From Melitaea cinxia (lineage: Eukaryota > Arthropoda > Insecta > Lepidoptera > Nymphalidae), in NCBI RefSeq assembly GCF_905220565.1, contig NC_059404.1, forward strand, positions 4,182,472 to 4,246,471: DNA of 64,000 nucleotides, given 5' to 3'. Both the position numbers and the translations under genes were made by a program. Shown here piece after piece: positions 13,751 to 25,437 of this stretch. Position 1 is the first letter of the stretch. The number at the start of each line of letters is the position of its first letter. The notes beneath the pieces are model-generated. The model was not told where the DNA came from. It searched no databases and saw only the letters and a list, made by a program, of their open reading frames with translations.

Positions 13751-13751
13751 A

Positions 13752-13985
13752 ATATCGCCTTTTTTTTATGTCACTAGGTCGGCAAACAAGCGTACGGCTC
13801 ACCTGATGGTAAGCGATTACCGTAGCTTATAGACACCTGCAACACCAGAAGCATCGCAAGCGCGTTGCCGACCCAATCCCCAATCCCCCCAGGAGCTCTG
13901 GTCACCTTACTCACCAACAGGAACACAATACTGCTTGACAGCAGTATTATTTTGCTGTGATCTAAATCGCCTGTTTTCGAATCGT
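13752..13985 (+). repeat. Dispersed lepidopteran repeat (GTCGGCAAACAAGC family), copy 1
   Basis: A T-run, then ATGTCACTAGGTCGGCAAAC, CTCACCTGATGGTAAGCGAT, CACCTGCAACACCAGAAGC, GCGTTGCCGAC and CCAGGAGCTCTGG. Shorter reverse-oriented relatives lie at 54130-54390 and 54670-54900. The small open frame across it is a by-product of the repeat. The element class is not known to me. Confidence 0.7.
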
Positions 13986-15311
13986 TAGTCCATGGCAAAC
14001 CGAAAAACTACAAAACGAGCCTAATTTGGTCAACGAAATACATCGAATAGGTCAGGTTATGTTAGAGTTTTGAGAAGATAAAGGTTACGTAATGGAGAAG
14101 ATATGTTTAATAACAAATTTGATGGCTTCCAAAGGTTAAATTACAGACAAACAATATTTATTCAACAGCATATACGATTTGACTTAAAAGCTTAAAATCG
14201 TGAAGACGTATTTGAACGTTAAAGGAACGGCCTAAAAAAACTAAGAAATCGAATGACACGTTTGTGCTACTTTATTACTTTGATAGTATTATCTAAACTA
14301 AGGATATAATGCTCTATTACAATTTAACTTTAATCAACACACTAAAGCTCAGATCGCAGAGGGCGGGTTTGTTTGTTAGTTGATGTTTATGTATTGAGTT
14401 TCATGGAACTGACGCGAACAATATCGCTTTGTGTCAATCAGGGTGCGTGGGTCGCGTGTCTGTAACCTCAGTCAAGATTACACTCTCTGGAAATGGTACT
14501 TACGTTAGGCTAGGTTTTTTTTGCGCTTCTTTGGCATCTTTTTTCCTACAGATTGTGGCATATTGTGTCCACGGAAGGACAGATAAATCCTAAGATCATC
14601 ATTAAAAAAAATAAACTGTCGATTTAACGATCTAAATACTAGACCTGTTACGTTTAAAGTTACTGTCCCCCTTCCCGTATAAGTCGTAGTGTGATGTGTT
14701 AATAATCCTATGACCATTTTTTATAGGAAGCCTGTCTAAGCCAAAAAGAATTTTTGAAACCGATTAACTAAATCCCAAGGATAAGGTGTGGTGTGTAAGG
14801 TTAAACAAAACTTTCCGCTTTGTTGTATTATTAGTACAGATAAAAACAGTTCCCCATATTGCAATTTGTCATTATTTTGTTATCGGTTTTATACGTAACA
14901 TTCTATCATGAAGGAAGAACCAAAACCATCGAATTACAGTATTTTTTAATGTTATCAAATGTGGAATATCCGATGTTGATTATGAAAAGTCACATTAGTC
15001 ATATTTGTCGCTTACTGTTCTTCAAAAAAACTATAAAAGTAGGTTACACGGACGTTTGTGTGATTATTAATTTTGTAGCATTGTTTTGTTCGAAGTCGGA
15101 CAACGAAGCTTTGTTCGCGGCTTCTTCGCGTGAAAGTATCTTACACAGTACACGTTGATAAATATATTACGGAGACTGAAATTAAAAAACAATAGATTGT
15201 ATTATAAAATTTTAGCTCTTCCCCTGATTGTTCTTCATTTTACCGCTTTGTTTAGGCAATGACTTTATAACGGAAAAGGAAGTAAAAACACTTTGTAAAA
15301 TAAAATAGCGA
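13986..15311. other. Noncoding stretch, nothing recognised
   Basis: AT-rich. A 99-codon open frame at 14859-15158 has no recognisable domain, poor composition for a protein and no splice or start context worth noting. Confidence 0.45.
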
Positions 15312-15913
15312 ATAATTGTGTTTGCGGGCAAACGAAGAAAAACCTACTTCATTTATATCGACAACTAATACAACGTGGTAGACGAAAAAATAGTCAAGCA
15401 AATACGTATTATCAAAGATTACTCCAAAAGTTGTAATCAGATCTAAATGAAATTTAAATGTGACCACATGATAAACATCGGCTTTCGATTAAATTAAAAA
15501 TCATTAAAAACGGTACACCCAATAAAAAGTTATTGTGGATTTTCGAGAGTTTCTCTCGATTTCTCTGGGATCTCATCATCAGATCCTGGTTTCCTTATCA
15601 TGGTACCAAACTAGGGATATCCTCTTTTCAACAAAAAAATAATTATCAAAATCGGTACATCCAGTAGAAAGTTATGCGGTATAATACAACGTAGGTCGAC
15701 GAAAAAAGCGTCAAGTAAAAACGCATTATTAGATATAACTCGAAAAGTAGTTGTTAGATCTCAAATAAATTTAAATGGGACCAATTGACACACACCACCT
15801 TTCGATTAAAAAAAAAATTGTCGAAATCGGTCCACCCGGTCAAAAGTTCTGATGTAACATACATAAAAAAATACAGTCGAATTGAGAACCTCCTCCTTTT
15901 TTGGAAGTCGGTT
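15312..15913 (+). repeat. Lepidopteran TIR repeat (AACCGACTTC family), copy 2, near full length
   Basis: Homology to the copy at 3308 starts with AACCTACTTC near 15341, with shared lead-in sequence from 15312. It runs through the same interior blocks and finishes with GAGAACCTCCTCC and GAAGTCGGTT at 15913. The inverse of that end matches the start of the copy at 63847. The family is therefore bounded by inverse termini and is about 570-600 bp long. It encodes nothing. Confidence 0.65.
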
Positions 15914-18900
15914 AAAAATGTATATGCAACGAATGTAATACGAATCGTATGTTTAGCACGTGTTTAATTGGTCACGATAAACTCTGGATGCAGTCTTAAA
16001 ACTCAGACACGTTTTTGAGTCATAGATAAGCCCTTTGTTCGGTTTTGCGTCGATGCGTGAAGTAGCACTGACATTGACTATTACATGCTACCGTACTTAG
16101 CATACGATTAAAAAAATTAACGTCGTACAGTGCGGCGTTTATATGTGAAATCTACACGGCAATTAGCATGAATATAACATTTTATCGATAATTTATTCAA
16201 AACGGCCCAGTTGTTCTCATGTACAGATGGCTATGGGCTAAACTCACTAAATAAAGACAAACTGACAGCTCTCAGTGGATTATGCAAATATAGTCATTTA
16301 ATACCTTTCGAGACTAAAAATTTATGCTGAAGGTCGTGTTTGTTGATGTTCGTATTGTAATGCGAACGATGCCGAACAGAAATTGAGGCTGCACGCGTTT
16401 GCGGAAGAACGTGTCGAGTGTCGGAATAATTTTCGTCGAAAAGTCCGATGATAGGTCGATGCGGCGCTTTGTATGAACGAGATTACGTTCCAAATATTTT
16501 ACAAGATTTTTTAATGAGAGACCTTGCCAGGGATCGATATTGGCTACACTTAAGGGAAGACAAGTAGGTAAACAAGGTTTCCATTTATGGATCGGCAATG
16601 CATCGACCGCCCACGTATCGCTCAGAAATCGATGGAGGCGTCGTACTAAAGCACTGCAAACAATCTTTCGGTAATTCGCCCGTTCGCGGAAGTATTTTAT
16701 TTCGTACCGGTTAACCGTGTGAAACGTGTAAAATGATTTAATATAAATGGAAGAATTATATTTTTGTGCTTATTTGTTTATGCGTGGGCTGCTAGTCTAA
16801 TTTGTAAATGACCGGTATGTAAAATATCTGTTATTAAATGATATGATGTTGTTTGTTTTTGTATAACAACCTGGCAGGCTGATCAAATCTACTTCGAACC
16901 TGATATCAGTTGTATATCAAGGTAAAACTAACTTTGAAATACTGTAGAAAACCTAAACTTTCAGATTTAATATACTAATTACATGCGTTTGAAACAAAAA
17001 GCAACTTCGTTGTATTAAATGATAATTTGGTCTATTGTTTGTCTACTACGTGACAGATTCAGTTGTTTTCCGCATCGCGACATATTTGAGTCTCATAAGG
17101 TTTTATTTACATAATAAGATAATTGAGAATGCGTAAACCGTGATCACTTTTGTTTTCAAACGTCTTTCTTAGCGAACCTCGTGACCTTGATTATTATCCA
17201 CCTCCACCCGCGCAACTGCACATTGTCTGCAGTCGTTTGTCATCGGACGTGACATGATTTCCCTTTTTAATCAAATACTCATTTATTAATAAGCGAAAGT
17301 TTTTTTTTTTGTAATTACGAGTATTTAATACCTCTTTTCTCACTTTAATTATTCAAGAAATATATAATTTTTGATATCTCGTTAGAAATTTTCTGTTATA
17401 AAATTATCTTTATTATAAATTTAAACCTCTGTTATAATAAAATATTTTTATTTTTGTATGTATAAAATTTCATAAACTCTTAGATTCTCTTATACACAAA
17501 CAAAACTTCTTACAACTAGTTAGATATATTTACATGGGTTGTTTTTTTATCTCAACGGCAGTTGTTGGTACTGCAAGTGTTAATGACTCTAACAGCTTGA
17601 TAGGGTTAATGAGCCATTACATATGCAATGCTACGGAAATGTTCCGTCGTTTTTTCTGTGGCGGAATATTTTATAGACCTTTAAACTATGTTAAACTAAA
17701 TTGTTGTGATATATGGATAATTCTCTGGAAGGAAACTTATGGCTTATGACTCAATCTATTAAATACAGATACAATTGACTATCTTTAATTATAAAAAAGA
17801 ACTATCGCCAGTTTTTATCTTAAAATATGATTTTTATTAAACATTCAAGTTTTTTGTATAACACACATGCTGCCCGCCTACGTGTGAATAATTTTACATA
17901 TCAATACAATTGTAATCTCCTTTCTAATGGCTCATCATAAGTGTGACGGCGACCCCGAATATAAATTATGGGAACAAGTAATTTCGTGTATGAAGGATGA
18001 CTAGCGGCAGTAATGTAGTAACACCTACACGGTTGTTCGACGAATCAAACTGTACCTACGCCAGCGTACTGACTTTCTGCCCCAATTACTTTAACATTGA
18101 TAACGGCATCTGTACTGGAAAAGTCCAATTAGCTGACTGACACTTATCGCGATCTCCTAATATGTGCGAAAAGTTCATATTTGTTAGCAAAACATCAAAA
18201 AGCAGAGACTTTCGTATTAATCGTTGAGAAGTCATTAAAAATGAGGTTCGATATTGTACAAATATTTGTGTTTGGAGAATTGGAAAGGACCTTTAATAAA
18301 TAATAAGTCGTAAGGTAATTGAAAGAAACCCGGTTATGGTGACGATGAGTGGAATTTGATGTTTGTCATACTTTGAATTTTACACTTATTGTCTGGTCCC
18401 CAGGCTGCGGCGGATCAATGAGTCATGTATAGGATCTTTGTTTGTTCTTCTGAGAAGAACGGGCATGGCTATGTGGCAAAGGTATTTTAATGCAGGTCGA
18501 TGGGCTGATTTCTCCTGTCCTGCTTTACGGACGTCGGAGACCTTTAATATAATTAAATGTCTGGCTTACTTTGATATCGGGGCGTTAGATTAACGAGGAA
18601 TTTAAAAGGAAGCTTTGTATTTACAAGATATTTTTTAGAATACCATTTTCATTCCTTAATGCGAAGGAGACGATAAACTTGCGTTTCCGATCTTCGATTC
18701 CTGATTGATTAGCAGAAGACGTTTCGTTTTGTAGTCATAGGTTCTAGACGCGATGACGATGTTTGGATCAAAGTATTAAACCATATTAACACAGAGTATT
18801 AACAAATATTAAACCACTGTTCTAGTTACTAAAATTTGAACTAACTTTATTAAAATCAGAATGATTGAATTTTAGTTAGCGGCTTAAATTTAAATTTCTG

Positions 18901-21384
18901 GTGCTTTGTTACCTGGGCAACTCTTCTGAGGCTACCCGCTTTGTTATATATATGTTAGGTAAAACAGCTGAATTTCTGAAAAACTTAATGTTACCTAATC
19001 TGTCGAAATAAAGAAGTCTATATTTAAATATGTTACTTGAAAAATAAGCTCTTTTAATTATTCGAAATTATATTCTAAGCGAACTAACTAAATTTTAGAC
19101 AAAGGTATTTTGTGTATAATATATATTTGTGAAGATATTTCCTTGCTTTCAAATAGAAAGGTCTACAAAAAATATGAAGCAATCTCAGAGAAAGATGACG
19201 AATCTATATTTTCAAGTATTGTTCTGGTTGTACTTAAGTATGACCAAATGTGACCTCGATGATTAATGAGGACCGTTATTCTTAACTGAGTTATTATTGC
19301 GTTAACTTTTGAAATACATGACCACGTTCGCTCGTCGCTAATGTGTTATACTTACTGAGAAACGAGTCAAGTATTTAATTATATGTTACACGAGGTTTAA
19401 AGAAAATGCTGCAAGGAAGCTTCATATTTTGGAAGGAATTCTGAGTCGTGTACATATTCCATTTGTAAGTACTTGTGGAAATATTTTAAAAGGGGCTTAT
19501 TACGCTTAAATCTTTGACGAGTAAAAAGTTTTGCCTACCTGTAGAACTATTCGCCTTTTTACGGAACAGTTACTCAAACTTTATTGACTATATATGTTTT
19601 ATTACATAGTAAAATATAAGCAAATGCTTTTTAACCTCTTCCTGATTTCAACGTCAATTTTACAACGTTAAGATGTATCCCAGGAAGTCCATTTATAGGA
19701 GCTATTTCGATAAATTGTTTAGATTGTGTTAGACTCGTGGCTGTCGGATCAGGTTTCTGTGGAAGCGCCATTTATGGCATAGGATTAATTCACCGTAGTC
19801 ACTGCTTGAATCACGGATATGCTTTTAAACATTTTAACGATCACTTATTATGTATATGTATGCTTGTTTTTATTTAGAATACAATTGGCTTTTCTATCCT
19901 AAACACATTACTGCGATATCCTTTTTTGGAATAATATTTGTATAACGATAAAGTGTGCGTGACCAGTTTAATGAACTTGAAGACCGACATTTCACCATAA
20001 AGAGATCTACTCTTAATTTTTTGCTAATCACTCTATTACTGTTCATCTATGTTGAATTGCTGGTGCTCGTTAACAATTAATGTGTCGATAAAAAATGTTA
20101 AAAGCGTATTTTCCTGTTATACTTTTGGGGTCGATTAAAAAAAAAACTACAGATACAATATATTTTCTATGTGTGTGTGTTAGTGGCATCAAAATGATGA
20201 AATGTTTTGTTATTTTTTAATTATAGACACAAAAGTTTTTGGGTAGAATACAACAATCCGGGTAGGATCGGATCCACTTTAAAAATTAATAATGTTCAAA
20301 CTTGTAAATTAAATTAATTATGGTCGAATTTTGACCACTGTGCGACCACCACTACATTTAACTGTCATAGAATGCCTAAAAGCGTTAAACACATAAAAAC
20401 ACTTCGATTATGTTATGTAGAGCGGGGACATAAAAGTTGTTTTTTCTTTTCTTTTCAAACTGTTGACTTGTAGTTTCTTAACATCGATAGACAAAGAGAT
20501 GTGAGGCAATGACACGCTAGAGTGGCGACCGATTTTTCTTTCGTTAGTCTAGGCGGCCCAGTAATGAACCATTTGGGTCATTGGACCTCGCCGTTTGTCG
20601 GACTCGCCGTCTCAATTTTTTGCCACTGATTGAATTGTTCGACGCAGCAGCGAATTCGGGTTCGTATTGCGCCATTGATACAACGTTTTGCCTCATTGTT
20701 AATACATTAAGCTGTGTAAAATAAATCCGTCCGTTGTTTTCGCGCAAGAAAAGCTAACGGAAAACAAGCTAACGGTATCTACAGGAAGGGTGAGCTGAAT
20801 CAGACGCGCGCAAGCAGATCATAATTACTGGTGTCTCGCCTCGCTCAATGCGCAATACCTTAGCACCTTTTTAACTATAACTATTTATATCATACGTTTC
20901 TAGGTCAAGCTTAACCGATACAAAGGTTAACCCTTCAGGGTGTATAAAGCCGTAGAGGCGGATAGTTATTGACAGAGACACATTAACGCTGGATTAGCTA
21001 TAATAACATGCTTCATGTATAGACGTGTTTGTCTCGCGTTTATAAATATTGAACGTACGGTCTGTTTGTGTTGCATTAATAAGTACGAAGAACTTGACAC
21101 TCGGCACACCGTACTTTAGGTTAAATCAATAAAATACATAAATCATGCAAATGTATACTGTATCACTTCCATCGACTGCTAATTTAAATATTATGAATGT
21201 ATCGTTAAGCCAAACATAATTTTAATTAGACATTTAGTTTCACTATAATAACGGTGGTAACCTAATTGTTACGTTTGGACAATAATTCTATCATTAAATA
21301 GGACTTTTCCACTGTAAGTATTTATTTATGTATTTTTCGTGTAACTGTATTAATATTTAAATAATACGTTTATATGTAAAAGTA
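15914..21384. other. Long noncoding desert
   Basis: About 5.5 kb without a gene that I can support. CpG-richer patches lie at 16330-16700 and 20520-20830, each with a short frame lacking any known domain. T-runs and A-runs are common. It could be intergenic or the intron of a gene lying mostly to the left. Confidence 0.45.
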
Positions 21385-21705
21385 GTTCACCATCATCATC
21401 ATCATCATCATCACTTCAGCCTATCGCAGTCCACTGCTGGACATAGGAATTCACAAGTTCACGCCAAAAATGTCGTGAACTCATGTGTTTTGCTCATAGT
21501 CACCACGCTGGGCAGGCGGGTTGGTGACCGCAGGGCTAGCTTTGTCGCACCGAACACGCTGCTGCCCGTCTTCGGTCTGTGTATTTCGAAGCCAGCAGTT
21601 ATGGTTAACCCGCCATCTGTCGGCTTTTTAAGTTCCAAGGTGGTATTTGAACTGTGTTATCCCTTAGTTGCCTCTTACGACACCCACGGGAAGAGGGGGT
21701 AGCTA
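21385..21705 (+). repeat. Dispersed lepidopteran repeat with (CAT)n head
   Basis: A CATCAT microsatellite at 21391-21413 is followed by CAGCCTATCGCAGTCCACTG, GACCGCAGGGCTAGCTTTGT, CTGCTGCCCGTCTTCGG and CGACACCCACGGGAAGAGGG. It is the same family as the minus-strand copy at 7830-8262. The CAT run may be the tail microsatellite of a retroposed element in reverse. The 75-codon frame across it is not a gene. Confidence 0.7.
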
Positions 21706-22591
21706 GTTCAGTAACTTATAAAAATATTTAGAAATCCAAATAATAATTTTAAAAACCTATCAGACAAGTATTAATTTTATGTAAAAATGCAATAATGTGA
21801 ATTACAAGAAACCTACATTACGAAGTCGTTAAAATCATTACGTCAAAAACAGAGTCAAGTAAAGTCGAGTAAGTAAGTCTTAATTTATTGGGAAAAAATT
21901 TGCAATAAATACCCGTACGAGTAATAGATTTGTGACTATCTTAGAAAAACGTGACGCATACTAGACATTAATTAATAAATACTGGTTAATAAAAATATTA
22001 TAAAACCAAAAGGTATGTATTGTATTTTTGGTCCCCGTTTTTTGATACTCCTTACTGCACTGCTTACAATTCAAATAACGTCATATTTTATAATCAAATT
22101 AATAAAAAAATAGTACGTAATTTCATATACACTCGTACGCACATTGAAAACTAAAAAAAAAATCTTTAAGTTGGTATAACACGGAACAAGTATAACTGAA
22201 AAAAAAAATTCAGTTGCGAAGGTTAGTTACGCACATTCAAGTTACGGCTCATAGGGGCGGAGCAATGTCCTCGACGAGGGAAACCGCGCGAAAGATCTGT
22301 TTTAAAATATTTGTCTAAATAATAATTAAATGTAACTTCTATTTTCTTTAAATAGATATTTTGGTTAATAATTAACGTTTTACTATGATGATGTTTAAGT
22401 ACTGTTATAAAGGTTTCACTTGGTGTATCGGGTATAATATTACTTTAACAAGAGTTCAAATACGTAATATCTAACATAAACACTAGACAACAGAGGTTAG
22501 AAACGGACATCATTCTTACAACCCTCGACATATATGTAATTCTTATGATAACTCAATTTGATCAAGTGTGTATTACTTTTAATTTATCGAG
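21706..22591. other. Noncoding stretch before the tRNA-like array
   Basis: AT-rich; nothing recognised. Confidence 0.5.
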
Positions 22592-22603
22592 AACATGTTA
22601 ATC
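22592..22603. repeat. Left copy of 12-bp direct repeat flanking the array
   Basis: AACATGTTAATC stands directly before the first array unit and recurs exactly at 25426-25437, directly after the last. It looks like a target-site duplication. Confidence 0.75.
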
Positions 22604-22674
22604 TCTAAGATTTTATTTTTGTGTTACCCACATTAGGAATTCTAAACATTTTGAATATCATATCAAAAATTGAC

Positions 22675-22746
22675 CGCTCCAGCGGGGTTCGAACCCGCGT
22701 CTCCGACGTACCGTGTCGGCGCTCTAGCCAATTAAGCTATGGAACG
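22675..22746 (-). tRNA. tRNA-like gene, array unit L1 (predicted anticodon GGT, C33)
   Basis: A 72-base cloverleaf can be drawn on the minus strand. The 7-bp acceptor pairs CGTTCCA with TGGAGCG (one G-U). The D stem is GCTT/GAGC, the anticodon stem CCGAC/GTCGG with loop ACGGTAC, and the T arm GCGGG-TTCGAAC-CCCGC. The A box (TAGCTTAATTGG) and B box (GGTTCGAACCC) match Pol III consensus, and a T5 run follows a few bases downstream. Position 33 is C instead of the near-universal U, and anticodon GGT is unusual for a eukaryotic Thr tRNA, so it may be a tRNA-like RNA or pseudogene, not a decoding tRNA. Confidence 0.6.
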
Positions 22747-22982
22747 ATACACCCGCTCGAGCGAAATTTTCGATATGATACTTTTTAATTTCGGTTTAAG
22801 CGAACCGTGGCGCCGTCTATAGTGAGCTCTTTACAGAAACCCGTAACTATTCAAAGTTTCATATTACAATGAAAATCTTTGACAGGAGACGACACCGTGC
22901 TATTTTTAATATCTAAGATTTTATTTTTGTGTTACCCACATTAGGAATTCTAAACATTTTGAATATCATATCAAAAATTGAC

Positions 22983-23054
22983 CGCTCCAGCGGGGTTCGA
23001 ACCCGCGTCTCCGACGTACCGTGTCGGCGCTCTAGCCAATTAAGCTATGGAACG
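22983..23054 (-). tRNA. tRNA-like gene, array unit L2
   Basis: Same 72 bases as unit L1, one 308-bp period to the right, with the same A and B boxes, loop ACGGTAC and T-run terminator. Confidence 0.6.
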
Positions 23055-23290
23055 ATACACCCGCTCGAGCGAAATTTTCGATATGATACTTTTTAATTTC
23101 GGTTTAAGCGAACCGTGGCGCCGTCTATAGTGAGCTCTTTACAGAAACCCGTAACTATTCAAAGTTTCATATTACAATGAAAATCTTTGACAGGAGACGA
23201 CACCGTGCTATTTTTAATATCTAAGATTTTATTTTTGTGTTACCCACATTAGGAATTCTAAACATTTTGAATATCATATCAAAAATTGAC

Positions 23291-23362
23291 CGCTCCAGCG
23301 GGGTTCGAACCCGCGTCTCCGACGTACCGTGTCGGCGCTCTAGCCAATTAAGCTATGGAACG
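23291..23362 (-). tRNA. tRNA-like gene, array unit L3
   Basis: Same as L1 and L2. This is the last unit before the orientation switch at about 23499. Confidence 0.6.
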
Positions 23363-23498
23363 ATACACCCGCTCGAGCGAAATTTTCGATATGATACTTT
23401 TTAATTTCGGTTTAAGCGAACCGTGGCGCCGTCTATAGTGAGCTCTTTACAGAAACCCGTAACTATTCAAAGTTTCATATTACAATGAAAATCTTTGA

Positions 23499-23542
23499 CG
23501 ACACGGTACGTCGGAGACGCGGGTTCGAACCCCGCTGGAGCG
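23499..23542 (+). pseudogene. Half tRNA-like sequence at the palindrome centre
   Basis: Only the 3' part (from inside the anticodon stem to the acceptor end) is present, directly joined to left-arm sequence that breaks off after CTTTGAC. The A box and D arm are lost, so it should not be transcribed by itself. The break marks the fold-back or inversion point. Almost no shared bases (about one) are seen at the join. Confidence 0.85.
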
Positions 23543-23778
23543 GTCAATTTTTGATATGATATTCAAAATGTTTAGAATTCCTAATGTGGGTAACACAAAA
23601 ATAAAATCTTAGATATTAAAAATAGCACGGTGTCGTCTCCTGTCAAAGATTTTCATTGTAATATGAAACTTTGAATAGTTACGGGTTTCTGTAAAGAGCT
23701 CACTATAGACGGCGCCACGGTTCGCTTAAACCGAAATTAAAAAGTATCATATCGAAAATTTCGCTCGAGCGGGTGTAT

Positions 23779-23850
23779 CGTTCCATAGCTTAATTGGCTA
23801 GAGCGCCGACACGGTACGTCGGAGACGCGGGTTCGAACCCCGCTGGAGCG
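23779..23850 (+). tRNA. tRNA-like gene, array unit R1
   Basis: Plus-strand copy, same 72 bases as L1, with intact A and B boxes and a T-run downstream. Confidence 0.6.
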
Positions 23851-24086
23851 GTCAATTTTTGATATGATATTCAAAATGTTTAGAATTCCTAATGTGGGTA
23901 ACACAAAAATAAAATCTTAGATATTAAAAATAGCACGGTGTCGTCTCCTGTCAAAGATTTTCATTGTAATATGAAACTTTGAATAGTTACGGGTTTCTGT
24001 AAAGAGCTCACTATAGACGGCGCCACGGTTCGCTTAAACCGAAATTAAAAAGTATCATATCGAAAATTTCGCTCGAGCGGGTGTAT

Positions 24087-24158
24087 CGTTCCATAGCTTA
24101 ATTGGCTAGAGCGCCGACACGGTACGTCGGAGACGCGGGTTCGAACCCCGCTGGAGCG
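24087..24158 (+). tRNA. tRNA-like gene, array unit R2
   Basis: Plus-strand copy, 308 bases after R1, same sequence. Confidence 0.6.
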
Positions 24159-24394
24159 GTCAATTTTTGATATGATATTCAAAATGTTTAGAATTCCTAA
24201 TGTGGGTAACACAAAAATAAAATCTTAGATATTAAAAATAGCACGGTGTCGTCTCCTGTCAAAGATTTTCATTGTAATATGAAACTTTGAATAGTTACGG
24301 GTTTCTGTAAAGAGCTCACTATAGACGGCGCCACGGTTCGCTTAAACCGAAATTAAAAAGTATCATATCGAAAATTTCGCTCGAGCGGGTGTAT

Positions 24395-24466
24395 CGTTCC
24401 ATAGCTTAATTGGCTAGAGCGCCGACACGGTACGTCGGAGACGCGGGTTCGAACCCCGCTGGAGCG
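24395..24466 (+). tRNA. tRNA-like gene, array unit R3
   Basis: Plus-strand copy, 308 bases after R2, same sequence. Confidence 0.6.
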
Positions 24467-24702
24467 GTCAATTTTTGATATGATATTCAAAATGTTTAGA
24501 ATTCCTAATGTGGGTAACACAAAAATAAAATCTTAGATATTAAAAATAGCACGGTGTCGTCTCCTGTCAAAGATTTTCATTGTAATATGAAACTTTGAAT
24601 AGTTACGGGTTTCTGTAAAGAGCTCACTATAGACGGCGCCACGGTTCGCTTAAACCGAAATTAAAAAGTATCATATCGAAAATTTCGCTCGAGCGGGTGT
24701 AT

Positions 24703-24774
24703 CGTTCCATAGCTTAATTGGCTAGAGCGCCGACACGGTACGTCGGAGACGCGGGTTCGAACCCCGCTGGAGCG
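24703..24774 (+). tRNA. tRNA-like gene, array unit R4
   Basis: Plus-strand copy, 308 bases after R3, same sequence. Confidence 0.6.
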
Positions 24775-25010
24775 GTCAATTTTTGATATGATATTCAAAA
24801 TGTTTAGAATTCCTAATGTGGGTAACACAAAAATAAAATCTTAGATATTAAAAATAGCACGGTGTCGTCTCCTGTCAAAGATTTTCATTGTAATATGAAA
24901 CTTTGAATAGTTACGGGTTTCTGTAAAGAGCTCACTATAGACGGCGCCACGGTTCGCTTAAACCGAAATTAAAAAGTATCATATCGAAAATTTCGCTCGA
25001 GCGGGTGTAT

Positions 25011-25082
25011 CGTTCCATAGCTTAATTGGCTAGAGCGCCGACACGGTACGTCGGAGACGCGGGTTCGAACCCCGCTGGAGCG
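25011..25082 (+). tRNA. tRNA-like gene, array unit R5
   Basis: Plus-strand copy, 308 bases after R4. The spacer after it carries the one base change I noticed in the array (near 25178). Confidence 0.6.
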
Positions 25083-25318
25083 GTCAATTTTTGATATGAT
25101 ATTCAAAATGTTTAGAATTCCTAATGTGGGTAACACAAAAATAAAATCTTAGATATTAAAAATAGCACGGTGTCGTCTTCTGTCAAAGATTTTCATTGTA
25201 ATATGAAACTTTGAATAGTTACGGGTTTCTGTAAAGAGCTCACTATAGACGGCGCCACGGTTCGCTTAAACCGAAATTAAAAAGTATCATATCGAAAATT
25301 TCGCTCGAGCGGGTGTAT

Positions 25319-25390
25319 CGTTCCATAGCTTAATTGGCTAGAGCGCCGACACGGTACGTCGGAGACGCGGGTTCGAACCCCGCTGGAGCG
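25319..25390 (+). tRNA. tRNA-like gene, array unit R6 (last)
   Basis: Plus-strand copy. The unit is cut 35 bases after the tRNA-like end, at 25425, where the right 12-bp direct repeat begins. Confidence 0.6.
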
Positions 25391-25425
25391 GTCAATTTTT
25401 GATATGATATTCAAAATGTTTAGAA

Positions 25426-25437
25426 AACATGTTAATC
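25426..25437. repeat. Right copy of 12-bp direct repeat flanking the array
   Basis: Exact second copy of AACATGTTAATC (first at 22592-22603). The bases just outside differ at the two sites. Confidence 0.75.

Larger units (their letters stand above)
22604..25425. repeat. Palindromic array of 308-bp units carrying tRNA-like genes
   Basis: Nine complete tRNA-like sequences and one half copy are spaced exactly 308 bases apart within each arm. Three complete units point left (22675, 22983, 23291), then orientation flips at about 23499. A truncated half unit follows, then six complete units pointing right (23779, 24087, 24395, 24703, 25011, 25319). By eye the units are almost identical; I saw a single C-to-T change near 25178. 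The left arm (22604-23499) is the inverse of sequence starting near 23642, giving a palindrome with arms of about 0.9 kb and a spacer of about 140 bp. The block sits between 12-bp direct repeats. It codes for no protein. Confidence 0.95.

Noticed and set aside
16314..16598. 94-codon minus-strand frame in a CpG-richer patch
   Set aside because: No recognisable domain, no splice context; kept only as part of a possible regulatory patch.
22604..25425. Regular repeat spacing reminiscent of a CRISPR array
   Set aside because: The whole 308-bp unit is repeated including the 'spacers', orientation flips, and the genome is an animal's. It is a tandem/inverted repeat.
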